Source: Bacillota bacterium
Lineage (GTDB): Bacteria > Bacillota_E > JAJZYS01 > JAILZS01
Direction of reading: 5' to 3'
Assembly (NCBI GenBank): GCA_021817625.1
Contig: JAKASY010000097.1
Span: 1 to 7,016 of the forward strand
DNA length: 7,016 nt
Part shown: positions 1 to 5,996 of the stretch, one piece after another
Layout: every line of letters starts with the position of its first letter
Numbering within the stretch: position 1 is the first letter of the stretch
The notes under the pieces: generated by a model
What the model was told of the DNA's origin: nothing
The model's database searches: none
What the model saw: only the letters and a program-made list of their open reading frames with translations
Translations under genes and position numbers: made by a program

Positions 1-2
1 TT

Positions 3-464
3 GGGCCGTTCGTCGTGCTGCCGTGGGCCGTGCGCTCGCAGGCCGACGGCGAGCGTCTCATGGCGCTTGTCGGGGTGGCGCGCGCCCGCCCAGCGGGCGA
101 GATCGCCGTGCCGCTCGTGCCGGCAGGCTACGTGGTCGACACGGCGCGCCGGGTGGCCGATGCCGGCCACCGCCGCGCCGCCGCCGGCGAGCCCTACCTG
201 CACCGCCTGGCCGTGCGCCGCCTGGACCTCGGCGAGGGGGACCTCGTGCTCTTGGCGCCGGTGCCGGTGCGCATCGGCCAGCCGTGGCTCGACGAGATGG
301 CCGCCCTCGGGCTCGGCCGCACTTCCACGGTGGCGCGCGCGGTCGCCTCGCGCCAGCTGGCATCCCGGCTGCGGGCCGCCGGCGTGACGCACGCCACCGG
401 CACGGTCCTGGGAAAGCCCGTGCGCACGCGTCTGGGTGGCGCGGGCGCAGGGCTCCGCGCGTAA
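3..464 (+). CDS. Unrecognised protein, C-terminal part (5' end outside window)
   Basis: The frame is open from the first bases of the window to a TAA at 462-464, giving about 153 residues. The start lies upstream of the window. Nearly every third codon position is G or C, which supports this frame as coding over the overlapping alternatives. The visible part is rich in Ala, Arg, Val and Leu, with hydrophobic strands such as LVLLAPVPVRIG followed by a helical Arg/Ala-rich stretch (TVARAVASRQLASRLRAAGV) and a short basic tail. I see no membrane segment, metal-binding cluster or nucleotide-binding loop. I do not recognise the family and assign no function. It ends 19 bp from the convergent Uma2-family gene, so the two cannot share a transcript. 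Confidence 0.6.
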   Translation, partial: GPFVVLPWAVRSQADGERLMALVGVARARPAGEIAVPLVPAGYVVDTARRVADAGHRRAAAGEPYLHRLAVRRLDLGEGDLVLLAPVPVRIGQPWLDEMAALGLGRTSTVARAVASRQLASRLRAAGVTHATGTVLGKPVRTRLGGAGAGLRA

Positions 465-483
465 AGGCTCCGGGACGCGGTCG

Positions 484-1035
484 CTACGGGCGCAGGATCT
501 CGTCCACAGCCACGCTCACGCCCGGGAAGACGGCGGTCGGCACGTGCTCACCGCGACCCGCGCTGTCCGGCGCCACCGGGAAGGAGTCGGCGCTGCGGCG
601 GTACACCGCCACCGTCTCGGCCTCCGGATCCACCAGCCAGTACTCGCGCACGCCGTAGCGGGCGTAGGCCTTGAGCTTCTCGCCCTGGTCGACGGCGCGC
701 GTGGTCGGGGACAGGACCTCGACGACGATGTCGGGTGGCCCGTTGACGTAGCGCTCCGTGAGGATGCCTTCGCGGTCCTTGGCGACAAACAGGGCGTCCG
801 GCTCGACGACCGTGTGACTCGAGAGCACGACGTCGAAGGGCGCGATGAGCGCCTGGCCGAAGCCGCCGTCTTCGAGGTGCCGGAGCACCACGGCCAGATT
901 CGACACGATCCGCTGGTGGCGGCGGCTGGGCGACGGGCTCACGAACAGGTCCCCCTCCAGGATCTCGTGGCGGCGCCCGTCGTCTGGCATCGCCTGGAGG
1001 TCCTCGAGGGTGAGACGGGGGTCGATCAAGGCCAT
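484..1035 (-). CDS. Uma2 family (DUF820) PD-(D/E)XK endonuclease-like protein
   Basis: The product has 183 residues, the usual size for Uma2/DUF820 proteins. Family landmarks in order are DGRRHEILEGDLFVSPSPS (about 19-37), APFDVVLSSHTVVEPDALFV (65-84), PDIVVEVLSPTTR (101-113) and KLKAYARYGVREYWLVDPE (120-138). The restriction-endonuclease-fold active site is probably D80, E106 and K120 or K122, all present, so it looks intact. Family members are predicted nucleases of unknown biological role, often in many copies per genome; target and function are not known here. A GTG at 1047 would add four residues (V-A-P-P), but it lies inside the sequence GAGGTGG, which sits 8 nt upstream of the ATG at 1035 as a good Shine-Dalgarno, so I chose the ATG. 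It appears monocistronic, with the broken GNAT gene 92 bp upstream on the same strand. Confidence 0.9.
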   Translation of the reverse strand: MALIDPRLTLEDLQAMPDDGRRHEILEGDLFVSPSPSRRHQRIVSNLAVVLRHLEDGGFGQALIAPFDVVLSSHTVVEPDALFVAKDREGILTERYVNGPPDIVVEVLSPTTRAVDQGEKLKAYARYGVREYWLVDPEAETVAVYRRSADSFPVAPDSAGRGEHVPTAVFPGVSVAVDEILRP

Positions 1036-1043
1036 GGGCGGCG

Positions 1044-1050
1044 CCACCTC
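1044..1050 (-). promoter_or_regulatory. Ribosome binding site of the Uma2-family gene
   Basis: GAGGTGG on the minus strand lies 8 nt before the ATG at 1035. It overlaps the alternative GTG start at 1047, and so decides for the ATG. Confidence 0.6.
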
Positions 1051-1070
1051 GCTTGGGCTTGGTGTGCCCT

Positions 1071-1080
1071 AGTGTACACT
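1071..1080. promoter_or_regulatory. 10-bp perfect palindrome, possible -10 element or operator for the Uma2-family gene
   Basis: AGTGTACACT is a perfect palindrome about 36 bp upstream of the Uma2-family start, in the 92 bp gap before the GNAT remnant. It is a rare AT-containing island in very GC-rich DNA. Read on the minus strand it supplies TACACT, which matches four of six bases of a sigma-70 -10 box at a suitable distance. I find no convincing -35 box 16-18 bp further up. It may be a promoter, a small operator, or chance. Confidence 0.3.
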
Positions 1081-1127
1081 GGCCGACGTCAGGGCGACCG
1101 GGGCAACGATGCCCGGGGCGCCGACCG

Positions 1128-1534
1128 TCAGGCGCCTTCGAGCGTCATGTAGCGCGCCATGCCCTCAGGTGCGCGAAAGCCGCACGCGGCGCGCACGGCG
1201 GCCGCGCCGTCGTTGTCGGCGAGGACCCACGCGTCGGATGCGCCGGCTTCCGCCATCCAGGCCCGCACGGCCGCCACGAGGGCGCGCCCCACGCCGATCT
1301 CGTAGAGCAGGAGCTCGCGCCCCGCCGCGCCGGAGCGGAGCGGAACGATGATCGCGCTGAGAAAGCCGACGACCGCGGTGCCGACCGCCGCCGCGATCCA
1401 GACGAGCACGTGCGGGTCGGCGAGGAACGCGCTGGCGTCCTCCGACGCGAGGGGCGCGCCAGGAGCGCGAGCACCGCTTCGTCGCCCGGCCCCAGGCGAC
1501 GGACGCGCCAGACATCGCGCCGGGTCGCTACCAC
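1128..1534 (-). pseudogene. Broken GNAT family N-acetyltransferase
   Basis: The remnants match a common GNAT family (AAC(3)-I-like annotation), which transfers acetyl from acetyl-CoA to an amine. The N-terminal strand (DVWRVRRLGPGDEAVLALL) reads in the frame of a GTG at 1534. The rest, from GAPLASEDASAFLADPHVLVW to YMTLEGA and a TGA at 1128-1130, lies in a different frame. The shift falls near 1460, where about a dozen residues usually found between these blocks also seem to be missing. A second lesion is in YEIGV-GRALVAAVRAWM: the family normally has about nine more residues (of the type REAWRRRGV) here, forming the R-x-x-G-x-G/A loop that holds the acetyl-CoA pyrophosphate. Two independent losses argue for a true pseudogene over a sequencing error. 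The GTG overlaps the TAG of the upstream Nudix gene, as in a coupled pair. The family consensus is from memory. Confidence 0.75.
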
Positions 1535-2013
1535 GGCCGATCGTCCGGGGGGTCGAGGCGCTCGCCCCGACCCAGGCCGTCCCTCGCGTCGTGCACGCCG
1601 GCGACCGCCGGGCGGCGGGCGTCGCGCAGGCGAGCGCGCGCCCGGGACCGGGTCACGAGCTCGTCCAGAAGCCCGCCCGCCGGGGAGACGAACGCGGCCT
1701 CCAGGATCTCGCCCGCCTGCGGGCGCACCTCGCCGCTCACCAAGCGGGCGCGGAACACGGCGACGAGCACGGCGAGCTCGACGTTCTCGTACACGCCGAC
1801 GAGCGCGCTTGGCTCGACCTGGATGCCGGTCTCCTCCGCGACCTCGCGCCGCACCGCCTCGACCAGGGTCTCGCCCGCCTCGACGCGGCCGCCCGGCATC
1901 TCCCACGTGTCGGGTCGGTCCCGCGTGCGCACGAGCAGGATCTCGCCTGCGGCGTTCTCCACATAGGCGCAGGCCGCGACCATACGCTGGTTGGGAGGCA
2001 TCGCAGAGGCCAC
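1528..2013 (-). CDS. Nudix hydrolase
   Basis: The product has 161 residues and a perfect Nudix box G-x5-E-x7-REVAEETGI at residues 42-64, which binds divalent metal and hydrolyses a nucleoside diphosphate linked to another moiety. It is preceded by ILLVRTRDRPDTWEMPGG, the usual strand and loop. The substrate cannot be told from sequence; oxidised nucleotides, ADP-ribose or CoA derivatives are all possible. I chose the GTG at 2013 because GGAGG lies 9 nt upstream of it. An ATG at 2001 would also be in frame but its nearest GA-rich stretch is too far. The last 25 or so residues (after LRDARRPAVAGV) are acidic, Gly- and Pro-rich and unlike the usual Nudix C terminus, so a frameshifted tail is possible. 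Its TAG overlaps the GTG of the GNAT remnant, pointing to former translational coupling. Confidence 0.85.
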   Translation of the reverse strand: MASAMPPNQRMVAACAYVENAAGEILLVRTRDRPDTWEMPGGRVEAGETLVEAVRREVAEETGIQVEPSALVGVYENVELAVLVAVFRARLVSGEVRPQAGEILEAAFVSPAGGLLDELVTRSRARARLRDARRPAVAGVHDARDGLGRGERLDPPDDRPW

Positions 2014-2045
2014 GTCTTCCCCCCTCCCGGCGGTCGCCTTGCCCT

Positions 2046-2066
2046 TCCGAAGTCTGCCACTTCGGA
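2046..2066. repeat. Perfect 8-bp inverted repeat with 5-nt loop (hairpin or operator)
   Basis: The arms TCCGAAGT and ACTTCGGA flank CTGCC, lying between the stop of the XRE regulator gene (2099) and the start of the Nudix gene (2013). In RNA it would form a stable 8-bp stem. No T-rich tract follows on either strand, so it is not a standard intrinsic terminator. It could still end the transporter transcript, slow polymerase, or act as a protein-binding site ahead of the Nudix gene. Confidence 0.5.
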
Positions 2067-2098
2067 CGCGGCCGGCCAAGCGACCGTCGGCGGGGGCC

Positions 2099-3079
2099 CT
2101 ACGCGGAGGCGCGTCGGTAGCCGGCGAGCGTGCCCAGACGCGCCCACAGGCGCTCGTCGGCGAGCGCCCGGCGCAGGGCATCGCCGGCCTCGCCCGCCGC
2201 ACGGTGGACGACGAGCTCCACACGCTCCTCGGCGAGCGGCACGAAGGTCAAGCCGAACGCTGCGGCCGCAGCCTCCACGGCGACGCCGGCGTCCGCCTGG
2301 CCGGAGCGCACGGCATCGGCGACCGCCCAGTGCCCGGTCAGCACGGGGCCGCCCCGCGCCGCGGCGCCGGGCACGCTCTCGTCGAGGAGGGCGCGGGCCG
2401 TCGCGCCGGCCGGGCGGAGCGCCCATCGCACGTCGGGTGCGGTGAGCCGGTCCGGGTCGACGCCCGGCGCGAGCACGAAGCCCTCGCGCCACGAGACGTA
2501 CGGGACAGCCCGCTCCGCGGCGCTCGCCGCTGCGGTGCTGCCGTGCAGGCTGGCCACGTGGATCTGCCCACTTTCGAGGGCGGCGCGGGCCTCTGCGGTC
2601 GTGAGCGGCACGGCCTGCACGATGAGGTGCGGCGCGGCGCGCTCCATCGTGCGCGCCAGGAGCGGCAGGGCGGGGTCGCAGCCACCGAGCCAGACCGTGC
2701 GCTCCGGGTCGGCGGCGCCCCGAAGGGGCACGAGCCTGCGCGGCCGGCCAGCCTCGAACTCGACGACCGCGTCGACGTCCTCATCGGGCCGCGCCGGCCG
2801 GAGCACGAGCCGGCCGGCGATGCGGCTCCAGCGCACGCGCCCGTCGGCTGGCACGACGCCTCCCCACGCCTCGGCCGCCAGAGCGTCCGCGCCGCCGTGC
2901 CCGAACAGCGCCTCCACCGTCGTGCCGAGGGCGCGGGCCAGCGCGAGGGCGTTCGCCAGGGATGGCAGGGCCCTCCCCGCCTCGATGGCGGAGAGGGCCT
3001 GGCGGCTCAGGCCGGCCGCGCGCGCAAGGGCATCCTGCCCCAGACCGAGGGCTAGGCGCCGTTCGCGCAGCGGGGTCAC
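2099..3079 (-). CDS. XRE-family regulator with a periplasmic-binding-protein-like sensor domain (molybdate/tungstate responsive, predicted)
   Basis: The product has 326 residues. Residues 2-58 are a Cro/C1-type helix-turn-helix (LRERRLALGLGQDALARAAG, then LSRQALSAIEAGRALPSLANAL and LARALGTTVEALF). From about residue 128 to the end it resembles the PBP-like domain (PF12727 type) seen in cytoplasmic regulators next to molybdate transporters: TVWLGGCDPALPLLARTME, QAVPLTTAEARAALESGQIHVASLHG, TGHWAVADAVRSGQADAGVAVEAAA and LVVHRAA. There is no signal peptide, so it should act in the cytoplasm as a one-component sensor. The GTG start is preceded by GGAGG at 7 nt. It begins 26 bp after the binding-protein stop and is the last gene of the transporter operon, so it probably controls its own operon. 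The ligand is inferred from context. It is not ModE, which has a winged helix and TOBE domains. Confidence 0.85.
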   Translation of the reverse strand: MTPLRERRLALGLGQDALARAAGLSRQALSAIEAGRALPSLANALALARALGTTVEALFGHGGADALAAEAWGGVVPADGRVRWSRIAGRLVLRPARPDEDVDAVVEFEAGRPRRLVPLRGAADPERTVWLGGCDPALPLLARTMERAAPHLIVQAVPLTTAEARAALESGQIHVASLHGSTAAASAAERAVPYVSWREGFVLAPGVDPDRLTAPDVRWALRPAGATARALLDESVPGAAARGGPVLTGHWAVADAVRSGQADAGVAVEAAAAAFGLTFVPLAEERVELVVHRAAGEAGDALRRALADERLWARLGTLAGYRRASA

Positions 3080-3105
3080 GCTACCACCTCCCGAGGGTCA
3101 TCGTG

Positions 3106-4107
3106 CTACTTCGCGTCCTGGCGGAGCTCGTTCTTGAGCGCCGCCGGCACGAGGCCGGCGCGCCCGTAGATCGGCAGGGAGAGCGGCGTGAAGCCGTTCT
3201 TCTTCAGGTCGGCCTGGCCCTTCGCCGACATCATGAACTCGAGGTAGCGCACGCCCAGGGCGGTGCGCGAGCCGCTCTCGAACAGAGGCCCCGCCCAGAT
3301 GGCGAGGGGCGTGCCGACGACCTTCTTGTGCGTCATCGGAAGGACGATGGACACCTTCGCGTAGGTCTTGGCGTGCGCCGCGGAGGCGAAGTCCAGTGAC
3401 GGCGGCAGGGCGATGTAGGGGAGCTTCAGCTCCATCGCCTGTGGCAGAAATCCGCTCGAGGCGTCGACGCCGCCGGCCTGGAGCTCCGCCGGCAGAGCCG
3501 TCTCGGCGAACACCTGGTTCGCGTTCTCGAGCGGGCCGAGGATCTTCTCCGGCGTGTTCGCGGGCAGGCCGTAGAGCTTCGTCGCCAGGTGGACCATGAG
3601 GACGAACGCCTGGCCCTGCGGGTCTGTCTCGGGATTCGTGCGCCCCAGCTTGAGGCCCGGCGTCTCGAGCAGCGTGAAGAGGTCCTTGAGCGGCCTTCTG
3701 CCCGCGGCGATGGCCCTGAACTGGGCCGCCCACCTGCTCTTCGGGTTGTACATCACGACAAGCGGCTGCGAGGCGACCGACACCGCCCACGGCATGAGCT
3801 TCGAGCCGACGGCGGCGAGGCCGCCGGTGCCGACCGACTCGAACACGTCGCCGATGACCTGGCCGCCGACGATCTCGTGGGCGAGCGCCAGCGTCGCCTC
3901 GCCCTGGCCCTGGTAGGCGACGCCGGTCGCCTTGCTGAAGGCCGGGCCGAGGATCTGGTCGTTGATCGCGGCGAGGGAGCCGGCGTAGAGCACCCGTACC
4001 GGCGAGCTCGCGGCGGAGGCGCCGATTGCCAGGGCAGCCGAGGCGACGGACAGGGCGATGGCGCCGGCCAGGGCGGCGCGCCAGGCGAAGCGGTGGGCGG
4101 TTGGCAA
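3106..4107 (-). CDS. Molybdate/tungstate ABC transporter substrate-binding protein (ModA/WtpA type)
   Basis: The mature protein should capture an oxyanion in the periplasm and deliver it to the permease. From the TTG at 4107 the product has 333 residues. It starts with a Sec signal peptide: basic n-region with R6 and R10, hydrophobic core about 11-29, and cleavage probably after ASA at 30-32. There is no cysteine there, so it is not a lipoprotein. Family landmarks are VRVLYAGSLAAIND (37-50), GRTNPETDPQGQAF (155-168), AGGVDASSGFLPQAMELKLPYIALPPSLDF (positions 211-240) and SAKGQADLKKNGFTPL (294-309), as in WtpA/ModA proteins. I chose the TTG because AAAGGGGG lies 6 nt upstream; the in-frame ATG (4125) and GTG (4149) have no ribosome site and would add residues before a complete signal peptide. 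Molybdate versus tungstate cannot be decided; the TTTTS motif of TupA is absent. Confidence 0.88.
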   Translation of the reverse strand: MPTAHRFAWRAALAGAIALSVASAALAIGASAASSPVRVLYAGSLAAINDQILGPAFSKATGVAYQGQGEATLALAHEIVGGQVIGDVFESVGTGGLAAVGSKLMPWAVSVASQPLVVMYNPKSRWAAQFRAIAAGRRPLKDLFTLLETPGLKLGRTNPETDPQGQAFVLMVHLATKLYGLPANTPEKILGPLENANQVFAETALPAELQAGGVDASSGFLPQAMELKLPYIALPPSLDFASAAHAKTYAKVSIVLPMTHKKVVGTPLAIWAGPLFESGSRTALGVRYLEFMMSAKGQADLKKNGFTPLSLPIYGRAGLVPAALKNELRQDAK

Positions 4108-4113
4108 GGTAAT

Positions 4114-4121
4114 CCCCCTTT
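4114..4121 (-). promoter_or_regulatory. Ribosome binding site deciding the TTG start of the binding protein
   Basis: AAAGGGGG on the minus strand ends 6 nt before the TTG at 4107. It lies downstream of the ATG (4125) and GTG (4149) alternatives, neither of which has a purine-rich site of its own. Confidence 0.6.
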
Positions 4122-4136
4122 GCATACGACAAGCCG

Positions 4137-4165
4137 ACTTTACGTCCACGGCATGCCAGGCGCAA
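4137..4165 (-). promoter_or_regulatory. Possible internal promoter before the binding-protein gene
   Basis: On the minus strand TTGCGC (4165-4160) and TAAAGT (4142-4137) are separated by exactly 17 bp, matching three of six and four of six bases of sigma-70 consensus. Transcription would begin near 4130, after both upstream start codons but before the ribosome site of the TTG at 4107. An extra promoter would raise the binding protein above the membrane components, as such proteins usually require. The boxes are weak and the spacer holds the palindrome GGCATGCC. Confidence 0.25.
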
Positions 4166-4168
4166 GGA

Positions 4169-5128
4169 TTACCAGGGCGCTGCCTCCGCCTGCAGGGGAA
4201 GGCGCGGACCTGCGGGCGCGATCACGCGGACGGCGTCGCCCGGCGCGGGTGGGGACGAGCCGTGCAGCGCCACCGCCGCCTCGCCGGCCGGCTCCAGGTC
4301 GAGGCTCACGAGGAGCCCGCCTCCCTGGGGCCGGACCTCCCGCACCCGGGCGGGGAAGGCGATCTCGCCGGGACCCGGTGGCGCCGCGTCGATGCGCACG
4401 CGGTCCGGGTGCAGGAGCAGCGCCTCGCCCTCGCCGACGGGCGCCCAGCCGTCGTAGCCGATCAGGCGGGCCGCGTGCCAGGTCGGCGGCGCGTCCAGCA
4501 TGGCCTCGACGGGCGCCTCGAGGACGACCCGGCCGTGCTCCAGCACCGCCACGCGATCCGCCACGCGCTGGGACTCGGCGACGTCGTGCGTGGCCCAGAC
4601 GAGCGGCAGGCCGCGCTCCCGGGCGTAGGCCCGAAGGCGCGGCCCGAGGGAGCGGCGCCGGCCGGGGTCCTGGGCGGAGAGCGGCTCGTCGAGGGCGACC
4701 GCGGCGGGGCGGCTGGCCAGCGCCTGGACGATGGCCAAGCGCTGCGCCTCCCCGCCCGAGAGGTGGCGGGCCGGGCGGTCGAGGAGGGGGCGCACGTCGA
4801 AGCGGTCGATGAGCGCCTGGACCTCCGGACCCAGGCGGCCGTCCGGCGCGGCGAAGGCGATCTGGGCGGCGACGCTGCCGCCGGGCAGCGGGCGCGGTCG
4901 CTGCGGCACGACGGCAATCGCCCGCCGGTGGGGCGGCAGGCCCAGGAGCGGCCGTCCGTCCACCTCCGCGCTTCCCTCGGCCGCCTCCGCGCCGGTGAGG
5001 GCATGGAGCAGGGTGGTCTTGCCGGCGCCGGTATGGCCGAGCAGGCACAGCACCTCGCCGCGCTCGACGGTGAGATCGGCCGCGACCTCGAAGTCCGCCC
5101 GCCGCACCCTAAGGGCTAGACGCAGCAT
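4169..5128 (-). CDS. ABC transporter ATP-binding protein, molybdate/tungstate type (ModC/WtpC-like)
   Basis: This cytoplasmic ATPase should power oxyanion import with the adjacent permease. The 319 residues hold all ABC motifs: Walker A GHTGAGKTT (31-39), Q-loop Q76 in VVPQRPRPLPGG, signature LSGGE (123-127), Walker B AVALDEPL (143-150), D-loop SAQD (151-154) and switch His181 in WATHDVAES. Residues from about 230 (EALLLHPDRVRIDAAPPGPG, then FPARVREVRPQGGG and VALHG) form a TOBE-like C-terminal domain, as in ModC/WtpC proteins, where it can bind the oxyanion or regulate the pump. The ATG at 5128 has a GAGGGGGG/GGTGGGG purine run just upstream, and overlaps the permease gene by 20 bp, implying translational coupling. 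All catalytic residues are present, so it looks functional. The binding-protein gene begins about 60 bp after its TAA. Confidence 0.93.
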   Translation of the reverse strand: MLRLALRVRRADFEVAADLTVERGEVLCLLGHTGAGKTTLLHALTGAEAAEGSAEVDGRPLLGLPPHRRAIAVVPQRPRPLPGGSVAAQIAFAAPDGRLGPEVQALIDRFDVRPLLDRPARHLSGGEAQRLAIVQALASRPAAVALDEPLSAQDPGRRRSLGPRLRAYARERGLPLVWATHDVAESQRVADRVAVLEHGRVVLEAPVEAMLDAPPTWHAARLIGYDGWAPVGEGEALLLHPDRVRIDAAPPGPGEIAFPARVREVRPQGGGLLVSLDLEPAGEAAVALHGSSPPAPGDAVRVIAPAGPRLPLQAEAAPW

Positions 5129-5879
5129 CGCCCCACCCCCCTCGCAGGACGAGCGGCAGCGGCAAGGCGGCCGCGAGCAGGATCACGGCGAGCGGGAAGG
5201 CGGCCGGCAGGCCGATCTCCTCGAGCGACACCCAGATGTCGACGGGCAGGCCGGTCGGGTGGTAGGCGACGACGATCGCCGCCCCGAACGCGCCGACCGC
5301 CCGCGCCCAGGCCATCGCCACGCCCACCGCCAAGCCCGGGGCGGCCGCCGGCAGCGTGATGCGGGCGAACACCTGCCAGGGCGTGCGCTGCCAGGAGGCG
5401 GCCGTCAGTTCCGCCTGGCGGTCGGCCCGGGCGAAGGCGGCGGCCGCCGCGAACACGTAGTAGGGGACGGCCTCGTAGAACGAGGCGAGCGTGAGGGCGA
5501 AGAGGGAGTTCACGCTTCCCAGGCCGAGCCCCGTGGTGAAGGCGCCGATCGGCGTGTCGGGCCCGAGCAGGTAGATGAGGGTGAGCCCGACCACGAGCGG
5601 CGGCATGAGAAGCGGCACGAGCAGCACGCCGTCCACGAGGCGGCGCACGCGGCGGCTGGCCATGCGGCTCGTCCAGTAGGCGAGGGGTGTGCCGAGCGCG
5701 ACGCAGGCGGCGAGGGCGAGGGCGGCGCTCACGAGCGACGTGCGGAGGGGGCCGGACGACGCCTGCGCGAGCGCCGCCGGGACGTTCTGGTAGTAGGCGT
5801 GGAGGAGCAGGGCCGCGACGGGCGCGACCAGGACGCCGATCGCCACGAGGGCGACCAGGGGGAGCGCGGCGCGGCGCAT
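5109..5879 (-). CDS. ABC transporter permease, molybdate/tungstate type (ModB/WtpB-like)
   Basis: The 256-residue product has about six membrane helices (roughly 7-27, 46-70, 84-105, 123-147, 182-203, 226-246) and the cytoplasmic coupling loop between helices four and five (ELTAASWQRTPWQVFARITLP in two-part form: E157 to F171, then ARITLP 172-177). This places it in the ModB/CysT-type permease family; LVPLLMPPLVVGLTLIYLLG (87-106) is also typical. The conserved glycine of the EAA loop is not in its usual place, where W163 stands. It probably forms a homodimer with the ATPase. I chose the ATG at 5879 because it directly precedes a basic residue pair and the first helix; GGAGGAGG lies 14 nt upstream, a longer gap than usual, and no nearer in-frame start exists. 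It is the first gene of the operon, and its end overlaps the ATPase start. Confidence 0.9.
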   Translation of the reverse strand: MRRAALPLVALVAIGVLVAPVAALLLHAYYQNVPAALAQASSGPLRTSLVSAALALAACVALGTPLAYWTSRMASRRVRRLVDGVLLVPLLMPPLVVGLTLIYLLGPDTPIGAFTTGLGLGSVNSLFALTLASFYEAVPYYVFAAAAAFARADRQAELTAASWQRTPWQVFARITLPAAAPGLAVGVAMAWARAVGAFGAAIVVAYHPTGLPVDIWVSLEEIGLPAAFPLAVILLAAALPLPLVLRGGWGDAASSP

Positions 5880-5922
5880 GCGGGGCGATTCGACCTCCTC
5901 CGGCGCGGGCGTCGAACGCGGC

Positions 5923-5953
5923 CTCGGGGCCAGGAGTTCGCCCGCTCGGGGCC
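5923..5953. repeat. Two direct copies of CTCGGGGCC in the divergent promoter region
   Basis: CTCGGGGCC occurs at 5923-5931 and again at 5945-5953, a 22 bp step or about two helical turns, 26-50 bp upstream of the permease start. Such phasing would put both copies on one face of the DNA, as in a dimeric regulator site. Short G/C words recur often by chance in this sequence. Confidence 0.25.
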
Positions 5954-5996
5954 GATCCCCTCGCGCTGCCCGGGCGGCCAGGCGCGTCAGGGCCGC

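Noticed and set aside
1097..1116. Hairpin GGGCA-ACGA-TGCCC between the GNAT remnant and the Uma2 gene, as a terminator
   Set aside because: The stem is only 5 bp before a bulge and no T tract follows on either strand.
1082..1134. Near-identical words GCCGACGTCAGGGCG and GCCGACCGTCAGGCG about 38 bp apart
   Set aside because: They differ by an inserted base and are short G/C-rich words. One overlaps the GNAT stop, and no element boundary is seen, so a target-site duplication is not supported.
436..1152. Long plus-strand open frame opposite the Uma2-family gene
   Set aside because: It is antisense to a clearly recognisable Uma2 protein and has low-complexity composition; it is a shadow caused by high G+C.
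1145..1906. Long minus-strand frame overlapping the Nudix gene
   Set aside because: Only its final part, below 1534, carries real GNAT sequence. The rest is Arg/Gly/Pro-rich out-of-frame reading of the Nudix gene.
4108..4168. A molybdenum-cofactor riboswitch in the leader of the binding-protein gene
   Set aside because: About 60 nt is far too short for that RNA class and I see no multi-stem fold.
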